29,834 nucleotides of DNA from DAOTXN01 sp034435435 (GTDB lineage Bacteria; Chloroflexota; Anaerolineae; S140-20). Of this stretch, positions 14,503 to 24,021 are shown piece after piece (the first letter of the stretch is position 1; every line of letters starts with the position of its first letter). Below the pieces are notes generated by a model, which was not told where the DNA came from, made no database searches, and saw only the letters and a program-made list of their open reading frames with translations. Both the position numbers and the translations under genes were made by a program. The DNA is taken from contig DAOTXN010000126.1 of NCBI GenBank assembly GCA_034435435.1, positions 1-29,834 of the forward strand, read 5' to 3'.

Positions 14503-14511
14503 AACGTGAAA
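14492..14511 (+). repeat. GTGAAACG iterated repeat
   Basis: GTGAAGC, GTGAAAC and GTGAAAG follow one another across the stop codon of the KASIII-like gene and fill the gap before the SDR ribosome site. The inverse orientation of the same words is at 8246-8263, and a fragment is at 26984-26996. Confidence 0.6.
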
Positions 14512-14533
14512 GATAAAAAACAAGGAGGAAACT

Positions 14534-15298
14534 ATGCGTTTGCAAGACAAAGTCACTCTCATCACCGGCGGGGCGGCCGGCATCGGTAAGGCCACCGCCA
14601 TTCGTTTCGCCGAAGAAGGGGCCACGGTCGTCATTTGCGACGTGAGCCAGGAGGCCGGCGAAGCGTTCGTCCGCGAGCTTGGCCCGCAACACGCCTTTTA
14701 CAAAGTAAACGTCACCGACCGGCAGGCCGTGCAGGCCTGGGTGGACAATGTAGTTGCCCGCTTTGGCCGGGTCGACGTGCTGGTCAACAACGCCGGCGTG
14801 CTGCGCGACAATATGCTGGTCAAGGTCAAAGACGGCGAGCTGGTCAAACAAATGCCCGAGGCCGACTTTGATCTGGTCATCGCGGTCAACCTCAAAGGGG
14901 TGTTCAACTGCACCCAGGCCGTCGCGCCGGTCATGATTAAACAGGGTGGCGGCGTGATCCTCAACGCCACCTCCATCGTGGGGCTGGACGGCAATTTTGG
15001 GCAGACCAATTACGTGGCCACCAAGGCCGGCGTGATCGGTATGACCAAGGTGTGGGCGCGCGAACTGGGCCGCTCCAACATCCGCGTCAACGCCGTGGCG
15101 CCCGGTTTCACCGCCACCGAGATGGTGATGCAGATGCCCGAAAAGATTCTCGAAAGCATGGCCGCTCGTGTGCCGCTGGGACGCATGGGCGAACCGCGCG
15201 ACATCGCCAACGCCTACCTGTTCCTGGCTTCGGACGAGGCCAGCTACATCAGCGGGGCGGTGCTGCGCGTGGATGGGGGGATTGTGGTGGGCACATAA
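14534..15298 (+). CDS. short-chain dehydrogenase/reductase (3-oxoacyl or 3-hydroxyacyl-CoA type)
   Basis: A 254-aa classical SDR. The nucleotide motif TGGAAGIG is at residues 11-18, NNAG at 85-88, and the catalytic Ser147, Tyr160 and Lys164 (YVATK) are all present. Asp36 at the end of the second strand (VICDVS) favours NAD(H) over NADP(H). It is therefore more likely a 3-hydroxyacyl-CoA dehydrogenase type than the NADPH-linked PhaB or FabG. AAGGAGG lies just before the ATG. Genes on both sides are tightly packed: an acyl-CoA ligase starts 10 nt downstream. Substrate is not visible from sequence. It could supply hydroxyacyl-CoA to the synthases or oxidise intermediates in the ligase-thiolase pathway. 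Confidence 0.88.
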   Translation: MRLQDKVTLITGGAAGIGKATAIRFAEEGATVVICDVSQEAGEAFVRELGPQHAFYKVNVTDRQAVQAWVDNVVARFGRVDVLVNNAGVLRDNMLVKVKDGELVKQMPEADFDLVIAVNLKGVFNCTQAVAPVMIKQGGGVILNATSIVGLDGNFGQTNYVATKAGVIGMTKVWARELGRSNIRVNAVAPGFTATEMVMQMPEKILESMAARVPLGRMGEPRDIANAYLFLASDEASYISGAVLRVDGGIVVGT

Positions 15299-15308
15299 GG
15301 AGGCCGAT

Positions 15309-16844
15309 ATGCACGCGGCATATTTGTTGAGCAAACGGGCGCACCTCACGCCCGACCGCGAGGCGCTCACCGCGCTAGACGCCGGCCAGCGCTACACCTA
15401 CGCCGAGCTGAACGCCCGCGCCAATCGCCTGGCGAACTGGATGCGCGGGCTGGGCGTCGAAAAAGGCGACCGCGTCTCGATTCTGGCTCACAACAGCGTG
15501 GTCTACCTGGACCTGTTCTACGGCCTGGCGAAAATCGGCGCGATTTTTGCGCCGCTGAACTGGCGGCTGGTGGCCCGTGAGCTGAGCTATATCGTCAACG
15601 ACTGCGAGCCCCGAGTGCTCTTGTGTGGCCCCGAGTTCACCGCCACGCTGGCCGAGATGCGCCCCGAAATCGCCGTACCTCATTTTGTGGCCGTGGAAGG
15701 CGCAGAAATCGAGGGCGCGCGGGTCTATGAAGACGAGTTGGCGCGCGCCTCGGCCGCCGAGCCGGAGCGCCCGCCGTTGGGCGCCGACGACACCTACGCC
15801 ATCCTGTACACCTCGGGCACGACCGGCCAGCCCAAAGGCGCGATGATTCCCCACCGTCAAATCCTGTGGAATTGCATCAACACCGTCATCAGTTGGGGGC
15901 TGACCGAAAAAGACGTGTCGCCGGTGTTCACGCCGCTGTTTCACGCCGGCGGCCTGTTCGCCTTTCTCACACCGCTCTTGTACGCCGGCGGGCGCATCTT
16001 GCTCGCGCGCGGCTTTGACCTGGACCAGACGCTCCGGGCCATCGTGGACGAAAAGTGCACGGTGATACTGGGCGTGCCGACCATTTTCCAGATGTGGATG
16101 AACGCGCCCGGTTTTGCCGCCGCCGATTTCAGTCACGTGCGCTTTTTTATCAGCGGGGGCGCGCCGCTGCCCGTGCCGCTGGTCGAGGCGTGGGTAAAGG
16201 TTAAAGGCGGCGTCTTTCGCCAGGGCTACGGCCTGACCGAAGTGGGGGCCAACTGCTTCAGCATGACCGACGAGGAATCGGTGAGCAAGCGCGGCTCGGT
16301 GGGCAAGCCCATCTTTCACAGCCAGATGCGCCTAGTGGACCCCGCCACCGGCCAGGACGTGCCGGTGGGCGAGACGGGCGAGCTGCTCATCTCCGGGCCG
16401 CACGTGTGCACCGGCTACTGGCGCAACCCCGAGGCCACGGCCAAATCCATCGTGGACGGTTGGTTCCACACCGGCGACATGGCCCGCATGGACGCCGACG
16501 GCTTTTACACCATCGCCGGGCGCTTCAAGGACATGATTATCAGCGGCGGCGAGAACGTATACGCGGCTGAGGTCGAGGCCGTTTTCCGCGAGCATCCCGC
16601 CGTGGCCGAGGCCGCGCTGATCGGCCAGCCGGATGAAAAGTGGGGCGAGGTGGGGTTGATGGTGGTCGTGCTGCAGAAAGGCCAATCGGCGACCGAGGAA
16701 GAGCTGCGGGCCTTTTGCGGCGAGCGCCTGGCGCGTTACAAGATTCCCAAACGGGTGGTGTTCACCGACGCGCTGCCCTACTCGCCGTATGGCAAGGTGA
16801 TGAAAGCCGAGCTGAAAAAGCGCTACGTTTCTGCGGGAGGTTAG
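15309..16844 (+). CDS. AMP-dependent acyl-CoA ligase 1
   Basis: A 511-aa member of the ANL superfamily that would activate a carboxylic acid with ATP and CoA. Visible motifs are the P-loop YTSGTTGQPKGAM (about residues 168-180), GYGLTE, the GWFHTGD Asp, the hinge region FKDMIISGGENVY and the C-terminal catalytic Lys in SPYGKVMK. The AGGAGG that serves the ATG at 15309 overlaps the SDR stop codon. Full length and apparently active. Two related ligases lie at 19013 and 22473; all are long- or medium-chain FadD/menE-like forms, and the substrate cannot be read from the sequence. The next gene starts 4 nt after its stop, so the unit is an operon. Confidence 0.9.
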   Translation: MHAAYLLSKRAHLTPDREALTALDAGQRYTYAELNARANRLANWMRGLGVEKGDRVSILAHNSVVYLDLFYGLAKIGAIFAPLNWRLVARELSYIVNDCEPRVLLCGPEFTATLAEMRPEIAVPHFVAVEGAEIEGARVYEDELARASAAEPERPPLGADDTYAILYTSGTTGQPKGAMIPHRQILWNCINTVISWGLTEKDVSPVFTPLFHAGGLFAFLTPLLYAGGRILLARGFDLDQTLRAIVDEKCTVILGVPTIFQMWMNAPGFAAADFSHVRFFISGGAPLPVPLVEAWVKVKGGVFRQGYGLTEVGANCFSMTDEESVSKRGSVGKPIFHSQMRLVDPATGQDVPVGETGELLISGPHVCTGYWRNPEATAKSIVDGWFHTGDMARMDADGFYTIAGRFKDMIISGGENVYAAEVEAVFREHPAVAEAALIGQPDEKWGEVGLMVVVLQKGQSATEEELRAFCGERLARYKIPKRVVFTDALPYSPYGKVMKAELKKRYVSAGG

Positions 16845-16848
16845 AGCG

Positions 16849-17853
16849 ATGACACGCTATGCGACGATCATCGGCACGGGACGCTATCTGCCCGAAATCG
16901 AGGTGTCCAACGCGGCGCTCAAGGCGCGCGTGGGGGCGGTCAATCCCGAAATGGAGCAGGTGGTGGACAATTTTGAAGAGAGCAGCGGCATCCGCCGCCG
17001 CTGGTACGCCCCCCGCGACTGGGCCGCCTCGGACATGGCCGTGCGGGCGGCGCAGGAGGCGCTCAAGGCAGCCGGCATCCGGCCCGATCAAGTGGACATG
17101 ATTCTATTGGGCACCGACACGCCCGATTATATCACGCCGGCCACCTCGACGGTGGTGCAACACAAGCTGGGCGCAGTGAACGCCGGTACTTTTGACATCG
17201 GTTGCGCCTGCGCTTCGTTCCCCACCGGCGTGGCCGCCGCCGCCGGGTTGCTCAACACCAACCCGTGGATGCATTATGTCCTGGTCATCGGCGTGTACAT
17301 GATGAGTAAACTGGCCGACCCCACCGACGTGGTTTCCTTTTTCTACGGCGACGGGGCCGGGGCGGCCGTCCTCGCGCCTGACTCCAAGCCGGGATTCATC
17401 ACCTCCGCCTATCTGGCCGACGGATCGTACGCCGGGTACTGGGGCATCTACTCAGGCGGCACTTTTGAGCCGCCCAGCGTCGAGTCGGTCCAGGCCGGGC
17501 GCACCCACGTGCGCCTGGTCCAGCGCTACCCGCCCGACGTGAATCACGAAAACTGGCCCAAAATCGTGCGTCTGCTGGCCGAGCGGGGCGATTTTGAGAT
17601 TCAAGACATTGACCTGGCTATTTTCACCCAGGTGCGATTGCCGTCCATCAAACTGGTGATGGAGACTTTGGGGCTGCCGCTGGAAAAAACCCATTGGATC
17701 ATGGAGGACTGGGGCTACATGGGTTCGGCCTGCATCCCTATGGCCCTGGACGACGCCATCGAAAAGGGCAAGATCAAATCGGGCGACCTGGTGACGCTGG
17801 TCGGCTCTGGCGTGGGCTACAACTATGCCGGCGTCGCCCTGCGCATGCCTTGA
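16849..17853 (+). CDS. second KASIII-like protein lacking the usual His and Asn
   Basis: A 334-aa KASIII-fold protein. The N-terminus (ATIIGTGRYLPEIEVSN), FYGDGAGAAVL and the C-terminal VGSGVGYNYAG are typical. Cys121 in DIGCACASF aligns with the FabH nucleophile, with Cys119 two residues before. FabH's PHQAN is TQVRL here, and YGNTS is WGYMG, so His and Asn are missing, as in the protein at 13450. The rest of the helix after this (SACIPMALDDAI) is well kept, which argues against decay. GGGAGG precedes the ATG. The two proteins might form a heterodimer or act on separate acyl-CoAs made by the flanking ligases. Function unknown. Confidence 0.78.
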   Translation: MTRYATIIGTGRYLPEIEVSNAALKARVGAVNPEMEQVVDNFEESSGIRRRWYAPRDWAASDMAVRAAQEALKAAGIRPDQVDMILLGTDTPDYITPATSTVVQHKLGAVNAGTFDIGCACASFPTGVAAAAGLLNTNPWMHYVLVIGVYMMSKLADPTDVVSFFYGDGAGAAVLAPDSKPGFITSAYLADGSYAGYWGIYSGGTFEPPSVESVQAGRTHVRLVQRYPPDVNHENWPKIVRLLAERGDFEIQDIDLAIFTQVRLPSIKLVMETLGLPLEKTHWIMEDWGYMGSACIPMALDDAIEKGKIKSGDLVTLVGSGVGYNYAGVALRMP

Positions 17854-17860
17854 AAGTCGT

Positions 17861-17893
17861 AGACCTGACAGGTTTTTGAAACCTGTCAGGTCT
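17861..17893 (+). repeat. perfect 15-bp palindromic hairpin
   Basis: AGACCTGACAGGTTT (17861-17875) pairs with AAACCTGTCAGGTCT (17879-17893) around TTG. It lies between two genes of the same operon, and there is no downstream T run. It looks like a dispersed palindromic unit rather than a terminator, but it could shape mRNA stability. Confidence 0.7.
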
Positions 17894-17911
17894 GCTGAAC
17901 AGGAGGATGAA

Positions 17912-18973
17912 ATGAGCGTTCCAACTTTGCCGGGCGTCACACCCAAGATCATCACGACGGACCGCATCCGCACGCGGGTGCTGTTGAGTGGGCCGGACGA
18001 CGGCGCGCCGGTGCTCTTTTTGCACGGCAACGCCTCGTCGGCGACGTGGTGGGAAGAGACCATGGTCGCCCTGCCGCCGGGTTTTCGCGGTATCGCGCCC
18101 GACCAGCGCGGCTTTGGCGACGCCGACCCGCAGAAAAAGGTAGACGCCACCCGCGGCCCGGGCGACTGGGCCGCCGACGCTGTCGCGCTGCTCGACCACC
18201 TGGGCCTCGAAAAGGCGCACATTGCCGGCGTCTCGCTGGGCGGCTGCGTGGTCTGGCGCATGTTGATGGACTATCCGGAGCGCTTTCTGACGGCGGCCCT
18301 GGTGGATAGCGGCTCGCCGTTTGGCTTTGGCGGCACCAAGGACATCGCGGGCACACCCTGCTACGACGACTATGCCGGTTCGGGCGGGGGACTGGTCAAC
18401 GCGGAATTCATCAAGCGCCTGATGGCGCAAGACCGGAGCATGGACAGCCAGTTCTCGCCGCGCCTGGCCCTGCGGACGTTGGTGGTCAAGCCGCCTTTTA
18501 TCCCCTGGCGGGAGGAGGAGCTGCTGACTTCGATGTTCAGCGCCCACTTGGGCGAGAGAGACACCCCTGGCGATTTCGTGCGCTCGCCGAACTGGCCCTA
18601 CGTGGCGCCGGGCGTGTGGGGCCCGGCCAATGCCTTGTCGCCCAAGTATATGGGTGGCGTGGAGCGCCTGTACGCGGCCAAGCCCAAAGTGAACGTTCTG
18701 TGGGTGCGCGGCAGCCACGACCTGGCCGTGTCCGACACGGCGGCCTCCTGTCCGGGCGCCCTCGGCTCGATGGGCGTCATCCCCAACTGGCCGGGTATGC
18801 AAGTCTATCCACCTCAACCCATGCTGGGCCAGATCCGCGCCGTGTTGGACAAGTACGCTGCGAGCGGAGGCAGCTACAAAGAAGTGGTGATCCAGGATGC
18901 GGGGCACGTGCCCTTTATCGAAAAACCGGAGGCGTTTAACGCCGTCTTTCACGCGCACATAGGCGGCGGGTAA
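17912..18973 (+). CDS. alpha/beta hydrolase
   Basis: A 353-aa alpha/beta hydrolase. The oxyanion segment FLHGNASS is near residue 35, the nucleophile is Ser108 (AGVSLGG), the acid is probably the Asp of RGSHDLAV and the base His332 (DAGHVPF). ATG 17912 is chosen because AGGAGG lies 5 nt upstream; earlier in-frame codons run through the palindrome. A large cap of about 150 residues lies between Ser and Asp, rich in Trp and Pro (ARG...WPYVAPGVWGP). Likely an ester, lactone or CoA thioester hydrolase in the ligase pathway. The substrate is unknown. Its position after an SDR, a ligase and a KASIII-like gene recalls OleB in OleABCD clusters, but only as fold families. Confidence 0.85.
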   Translation: MSVPTLPGVTPKIITTDRIRTRVLLSGPDDGAPVLFLHGNASSATWWEETMVALPPGFRGIAPDQRGFGDADPQKKVDATRGPGDWAADAVALLDHLGLEKAHIAGVSLGGCVVWRMLMDYPERFLTAALVDSGSPFGFGGTKDIAGTPCYDDYAGSGGGLVNAEFIKRLMAQDRSMDSQFSPRLALRTLVVKPPFIPWREEELLTSMFSAHLGERDTPGDFVRSPNWPYVAPGVWGPANALSPKYMGGVERLYAAKPKVNVLWVRGSHDLAVSDTAASCPGALGSMGVIPNWPGMQVYPPQPMLGQIRAVLDKYAASGGSYKEVVIQDAGHVPFIEKPEAFNAVFHAHIGGG

Positions 18974-18980
18974 GGCGAAT

Positions 18981-18998
18981 TCGTCCTTCGTCCTCGGT
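18981..18998 (+). repeat. CTTCGTC heptamer repeat remnant
   Basis: TCGTCCTTCGTCCTCGG is the inverse orientation of the GACGAAG repeat at 8216-8243. It fills the gap before the AAAGGAGG of the next ligase gene. Confidence 0.6.
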
Positions 18999-19012
18999 CA
19001 AAAGGAGGAACC

Positions 19013-20599
<1,587 letters not shown>

Positions 20600-20632
20600 C
20601 CCATCTACCCATTCACCACCCCGGAGGTCAAA

Positions 20633-21895
20633 ATGACAGTTAAAAAACTCCCGCGCGGCGTCGCCATCGTCGGCGCTGGGATGAGCAACTTTGGCGCGTT
20701 TCCCGAAAAAAGCACCCGCGACCTGTTCGTGGAGGCCTTTCGCGAGCTACGCGGCTCGGTAGACAAGGGTCTCGACCCCAAAGACATTCAGACGCTTTAC
20801 ATCGGCAACTGTAGCAGCGACATCTTTGAAAACCAAATGCACGTCGCGCCCCTGATGACCGACTGGGTGGGCCTGACCCCGCGCCCGGCCACCCGCGTCG
20901 AAGACGCCTGCGCCAGCAGCGGCGTGGCCCTGCGCCAGGGCATCCTCGCCATCGCGTCGGGGATGTACGACGTGGTACTGGTCGGCGGCATCGAAAAGAT
21001 GACCACGCTGCCCACTGAACGGGTCACAGACACCCTGGCCATCGCCGGCGACCAATTTTACGAGATCCCCGCCGGGTTCACCTTCCCCGGTTTTTACGCC
21101 GCCATGGCCACCGCCTACATGCACCGCTACGGCGCGACGCCGGAGAGCTTTATGCGCGTCGGCGTCAAGAATCACGAGAACGGCGCGCTCAACCCCAAGG
21201 CCCAATTCGGGGCGCGCATCCCCGACATCATGGAAAAGCGCAAGGCCGGCGCCGCCAAAAAGGGCCGCCCCATCCCCACCTGGGCCGACGAGATGGATTT
21301 CCTGCACGACCCCCTCGCCAACCCGGTCATCGCCTGGCCCATGCGCCTGTTCGACTGCTCGCCCATCTCCGACGGCGCGGCGGCGCTGCTGCTCGTCGCC
21401 GAGGAGCTGGCGAAATCCTTCACCGACGCCCCGGTGTGGATCATCGGCTCGGGGCAGGCCAGCGACGCCGCGCTGCACGACCGGGCCGACCTGACTACCA
21501 TCAACGCCGCCCGCATCGCCGCCGGGCAGGCTTTTGAAATGGCCGGGGTGACGCCGCAGGACATCCAAATCGCCGAAGTGCACGACTGCTTTACCATCGC
21601 CGAAGTCATCGCTACCGAGGACCTGTGCTTCTTCCCGCCGGGCCAGGGCTGGCAAGCCGCCGAGGAGGGCCTGACCGCCCGCGACGGTCCCCGCCCCATC
21701 AACACGTCGGGCGGGCTAAAATCCAAGGGCCACCCCGTCGGCGCGACGGGCGTGGGGCAGGTGATCGAAATCTGGAAACAGATGCGCGGCGAGGCCGGCC
21801 CACGCCAGATACCCGACGTCAATCTGGCGTTGACCCACAACGTCGGCGGGACCGGCCAGACCTGTGTCGTGCACATTTTTGAAAAAAGAGATTAG
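20633..21895 (+). CDS. SCP2/archaeal-type thiolase
   Basis: A 420-aa thiolase of the group that works with a DUF35 partner. Cys93 (RVEDACASSG) is the nucleophile, His367 lies in SKGHPVGATG, and HDCF near residue 324 supplies a further His. The C-terminal end NVGGTGQTCVVHIF is typical. The Cys argues for a real thiolase rather than the aldolase-like Ltp2 group. Expected reaction: thiolytic cleavage of 3-oxoacyl-CoA, or its reverse. The zinc-ribbon DUF35 gene follows after 16 nt, and such proteins usually form a complex. In archaea the DUF35 protein also bridges to HMG-CoA synthase, a KASIII-fold enzyme, and two KASIII-like genes are nearby here. Confidence 0.9.
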   Translation: MTVKKLPRGVAIVGAGMSNFGAFPEKSTRDLFVEAFRELRGSVDKGLDPKDIQTLYIGNCSSDIFENQMHVAPLMTDWVGLTPRPATRVEDACASSGVALRQGILAIASGMYDVVLVGGIEKMTTLPTERVTDTLAIAGDQFYEIPAGFTFPGFYAAMATAYMHRYGATPESFMRVGVKNHENGALNPKAQFGARIPDIMEKRKAGAAKKGRPIPTWADEMDFLHDPLANPVIAWPMRLFDCSPISDGAAALLLVAEELAKSFTDAPVWIIGSGQASDAALHDRADLTTINAARIAAGQAFEMAGVTPQDIQIAEVHDCFTIAEVIATEDLCFFPPGQGWQAAEEGLTARDGPRPINTSGGLKSKGHPVGATGVGQVIEIWKQMRGEAGPRQIPDVNLALTHNVGGTGQTCVVHIFEKRD

Positions 21896-21911
21896 AGATT
21901 GGAGATTGGAG
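21891..21911 (+). repeat. AGATTGG iterated repeat
   Basis: AGATTAGAGATTGGAGATTG words span the stop codon of the thiolase and run to the ATG of the DUF35 gene. No clear ribosome binding site other than the repeat's GGAGA is present, so the repeat may supply it. Confidence 0.65.
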
Positions 21912-22325
21912 ATGAGCGAGAATGAAATCACCGGCGTAACGTTTCAGAGATTTCTCGACCAACACAAACTGATGGGGGTGCGCTGTCAGGCGTGCGGGGC
22001 GCTGTATCTGCCGCCGCGCCCGCTGTGCCCGGCTTGCCACGCCGACGCGCTGGAGTGGGTCGAGATGTCGGGCCGGGGCAAGCTGGCCGCCTTTACCACC
22101 ATTCACGTCGGAACTAGCCCAATGGTCGCCGCCGGTTACGGACGGGATAATCCATACTGCTCTGGGATCGTGCAATTGGAAGAAGGACCATCCATCAGCG
22201 CCCAAATCCTGGGCGTGAACGCGAGCCAACCGGAATCCATTGCCATCGGCGCGCCGCTGCGTGTGGCATTCGTCGAGCGCGGCGAAGGCCATGCGACACA
22301 CACCATTCTAGCCTTTCAAACCTGA
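21912..22325 (+). CDS. DUF35 zinc-ribbon/OB-fold protein (thiolase partner)
   Basis: A 137-aa protein with a rubredoxin-like zinc ribbon near residues 20-45 (CQACGALYLPPRPLCPAC, four Cys) followed by an OB-fold of about 80 residues (GKLAAFTTIHV, NPYCSGIVQLEEG). This is the DUF35 layout of the acyl-CoA binding partner of SCP2-type thiolases and of ChsH2. The N-terminal helix TFQRFLDQHKLMGVRC is also usual. The ATG at 21912 is supported by the domain start; its ribosome site seems to come from the GGAGA of the adjoining repeat. It should bind and channel the acyl-CoA for the thiolase encoded just upstream. Confidence 0.9.
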   Translation: MSENEITGVTFQRFLDQHKLMGVRCQACGALYLPPRPLCPACHADALEWVEMSGRGKLAAFTTIHVGTSPMVAAGYGRDNPYCSGIVQLEEGPSISAQILGVNASQPESIAIGAPLRVAFVERGEGHATHTILAFQT

Positions 22326-22354
22326 GTCGTAACTGCCGGACCCAGCGATTTTTC

Positions 22355-22421
22355 GACAGGATTTACAGGATTCAACCGGATTTCGGACTGTTTTCATCCT
22401 GTCAATCCTGTGAATCCTGTC
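22355..22421 (+). repeat. ACAGGATT iterated inverted repeat
   Basis: GACAGGATTTACAGGATT (22355-22372) and AATCCTGTGAATCCTGTC (22404-22421) pair with one mismatch; a further ATCCTGTC copy is at 22396-22403. It takes up most of the 147-nt gap between the DUF35 and ligase 3 genes. No promoter is evident there. Confidence 0.8.
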
Positions 22422-22472
22422 CAATTTGACAAGCTGGTAGTTACCCTGAGGCACAGTTCAAAGGAGGCAAGG

Positions 22473-23999
22473 ATGTACCACTTTGACTGGATTCAGCGCC
22501 ACGCCGAGCGCACGCCCGACAAACTGGCCCTGGTGGACGCGCACAGCGGACGTCAACTGACCTACGCCCAATTCAACGCGCGGGCCAATCGGCTGGCGAG
22601 CTTTTTGCAGGACACGCTGGGCCTGCGGCGCGGCGAGCGCGTGTCTATCCTGGCCCAAAACAGCTCCGACTATTACGAGGTGCTGTTCGGCTGCGCCAAA
22701 ATGGGGGCTATTTTGAACACGCTCAACTGGCGACTGGCCGCCCCGGAGCTAGAGTTCATCATCACCGACTGCACGCCGCGCGCGCTGATTTACGAACCCG
22801 AGTTCGCCCCGGCCGTGGAGGCCCTCAAGCCTCACATCAGCGTCGAGACCTACGTGGTGATGGCCGACAAAGGCTGGCCCGACGAGTGGACCTACGAAAA
22901 CGCGCTGGCCGCCGGCTCGCCCGCCGGCGTGCCCACGCCGCCGCTCAAATACGAAGACACTTGGGCCATTCTGTATACCTCGGGCACCACGGGCCGGCCC
23001 AAAGGCGCCCAGGTCACGTATGGGAACTTTTTCTACAACGCCGTGGGGATGGGCCAGGCGATTGACCTGAGCTCGCAAGACGTCAACCTGAATGTGCTGC
23101 CCACTTTTCACGCCGGCGGGCTGGGGCTGTACGCCGGACCGATTTTTCACTGCGGCGGGACGCTGGTCGTGATGCGCGCTTTCGAGCCTGGCGAGTTGCT
23201 GCGCCTGATCCAGGAATGGCAAGTCACCGTTCTGTTGCTCGTGCCCTCTATCTACCTGATGCTGGCCCAGTATCCCGATTTCGACCAATACGACCTGTCG
23301 AGCGTGCGCAGTTGGGCCAGCGGCGGATCGGCGTTGCCGCCCGCGCTGGTCCAGCAGTTCGCCGACAAAGGCATCATCATCCAGCAAGGCTTTGGCATGA
23401 CCGAGACCGGGCCGACCGTGTTCATCATCGACCGCGAGAACGCTGTGCGCAAGGCCGGCTCGGTGGGCAAGCCAGTGCTGCACACCGACGTGTGCATCAT
23501 GGACCAGGACCACCACGTGCTGGGGCCGAACCAGGTGGGTGAGCTGTGCATCCGGGGCGGCAACGTGACCACCGGTTATTGGAATCGCCCGGCGGCCACC
23601 GAAGCGGCCCTCGTGGATGGCTGGTTGCACTCCGGCGACGCCGCCAAGTTTGACGACGAAGGCTTTTATTACATCGTGGACCGTTGGAAGGATATGTTTA
23701 TCTCGGGCGGCGAGAACGTTTACCCGGCAGAGGTGGAGAACGTGCTCTACCAGCACCCCGCCGTGGCCGAGGTGGCCGTCATCGGCGTGCCGCACCCCAA
23801 GTGGCAAGAGGTGGGCCAGGCCATCGTCGTCGTCAAGGCCGGTCACACGTTGACCGAGGAAGAAATCATCGCCTTCTGCCAGGGCAAGCTGGCCCGCTAC
23901 AAAATCCCCAAGTCGGTGGTTTTCGTCGAGTCGCTGCCGCGCACAGCGGCGGGCAAAGTGCTCAAGCGCGAGTTGCGGGAGAGGTTTGTAGATTTGTAA
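22473..23999 (+). CDS. AMP-dependent acyl-CoA ligase 3
   Basis: A 508-aa ANL-superfamily ligase. P-loop YTSGTTGRPKGAQ, GFGMTETGP, the Asp of GWLHSGD, the hinge RWKDMFISGGENVY and the Lys of TAAGKVLK are all in place. ATG 22473 follows AAAGGAGG by 5 nt. It resembles ligases 1 and 2 along its whole length and ends with the same KRELRERF segment as ligase 2, so the three arose by duplication. Ligase 3 has neither the insert nor the P-loop change of ligase 2. Three ligases in 9 kb suggest a set of related acids or successive activations in one pathway. Confidence 0.9.
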   Translation: MYHFDWIQRHAERTPDKLALVDAHSGRQLTYAQFNARANRLASFLQDTLGLRRGERVSILAQNSSDYYEVLFGCAKMGAILNTLNWRLAAPELEFIITDCTPRALIYEPEFAPAVEALKPHISVETYVVMADKGWPDEWTYENALAAGSPAGVPTPPLKYEDTWAILYTSGTTGRPKGAQVTYGNFFYNAVGMGQAIDLSSQDVNLNVLPTFHAGGLGLYAGPIFHCGGTLVVMRAFEPGELLRLIQEWQVTVLLLVPSIYLMLAQYPDFDQYDLSSVRSWASGGSALPPALVQQFADKGIIIQQGFGMTETGPTVFIIDRENAVRKAGSVGKPVLHTDVCIMDQDHHVLGPNQVGELCIRGGNVTTGYWNRPAATEAALVDGWLHSGDAAKFDDEGFYYIVDRWKDMFISGGENVYPAEVENVLYQHPAVAEVAVIGVPHPKWQEVGQAIVVVKAGHTLTEEEIIAFCQGKLARYKIPKSVVFVESLPRTAAGKVLKRELRERFVDL

Positions 24000-24021
24000 A
24001 TTGGGAATTGGGGATTGGGAA
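23997..24021 (+). repeat. ATTGGGA iterated repeat
   Basis: AATTGGGAATTGGGGATTGG fills the gap between ligase 3 and the nitroreductase-like gene. The words match the repeat at 11199-11253. Confidence 0.6.

Noticed and set aside
13450..18973. Firm assignment as an OleABCD olefin or beta-lactone cluster
   Set aside because: Only fold families agree. The SDR is short and FabG-like, and the KASIII-like proteins lack OleA's His and Asn, so kept as a hypothesis only.
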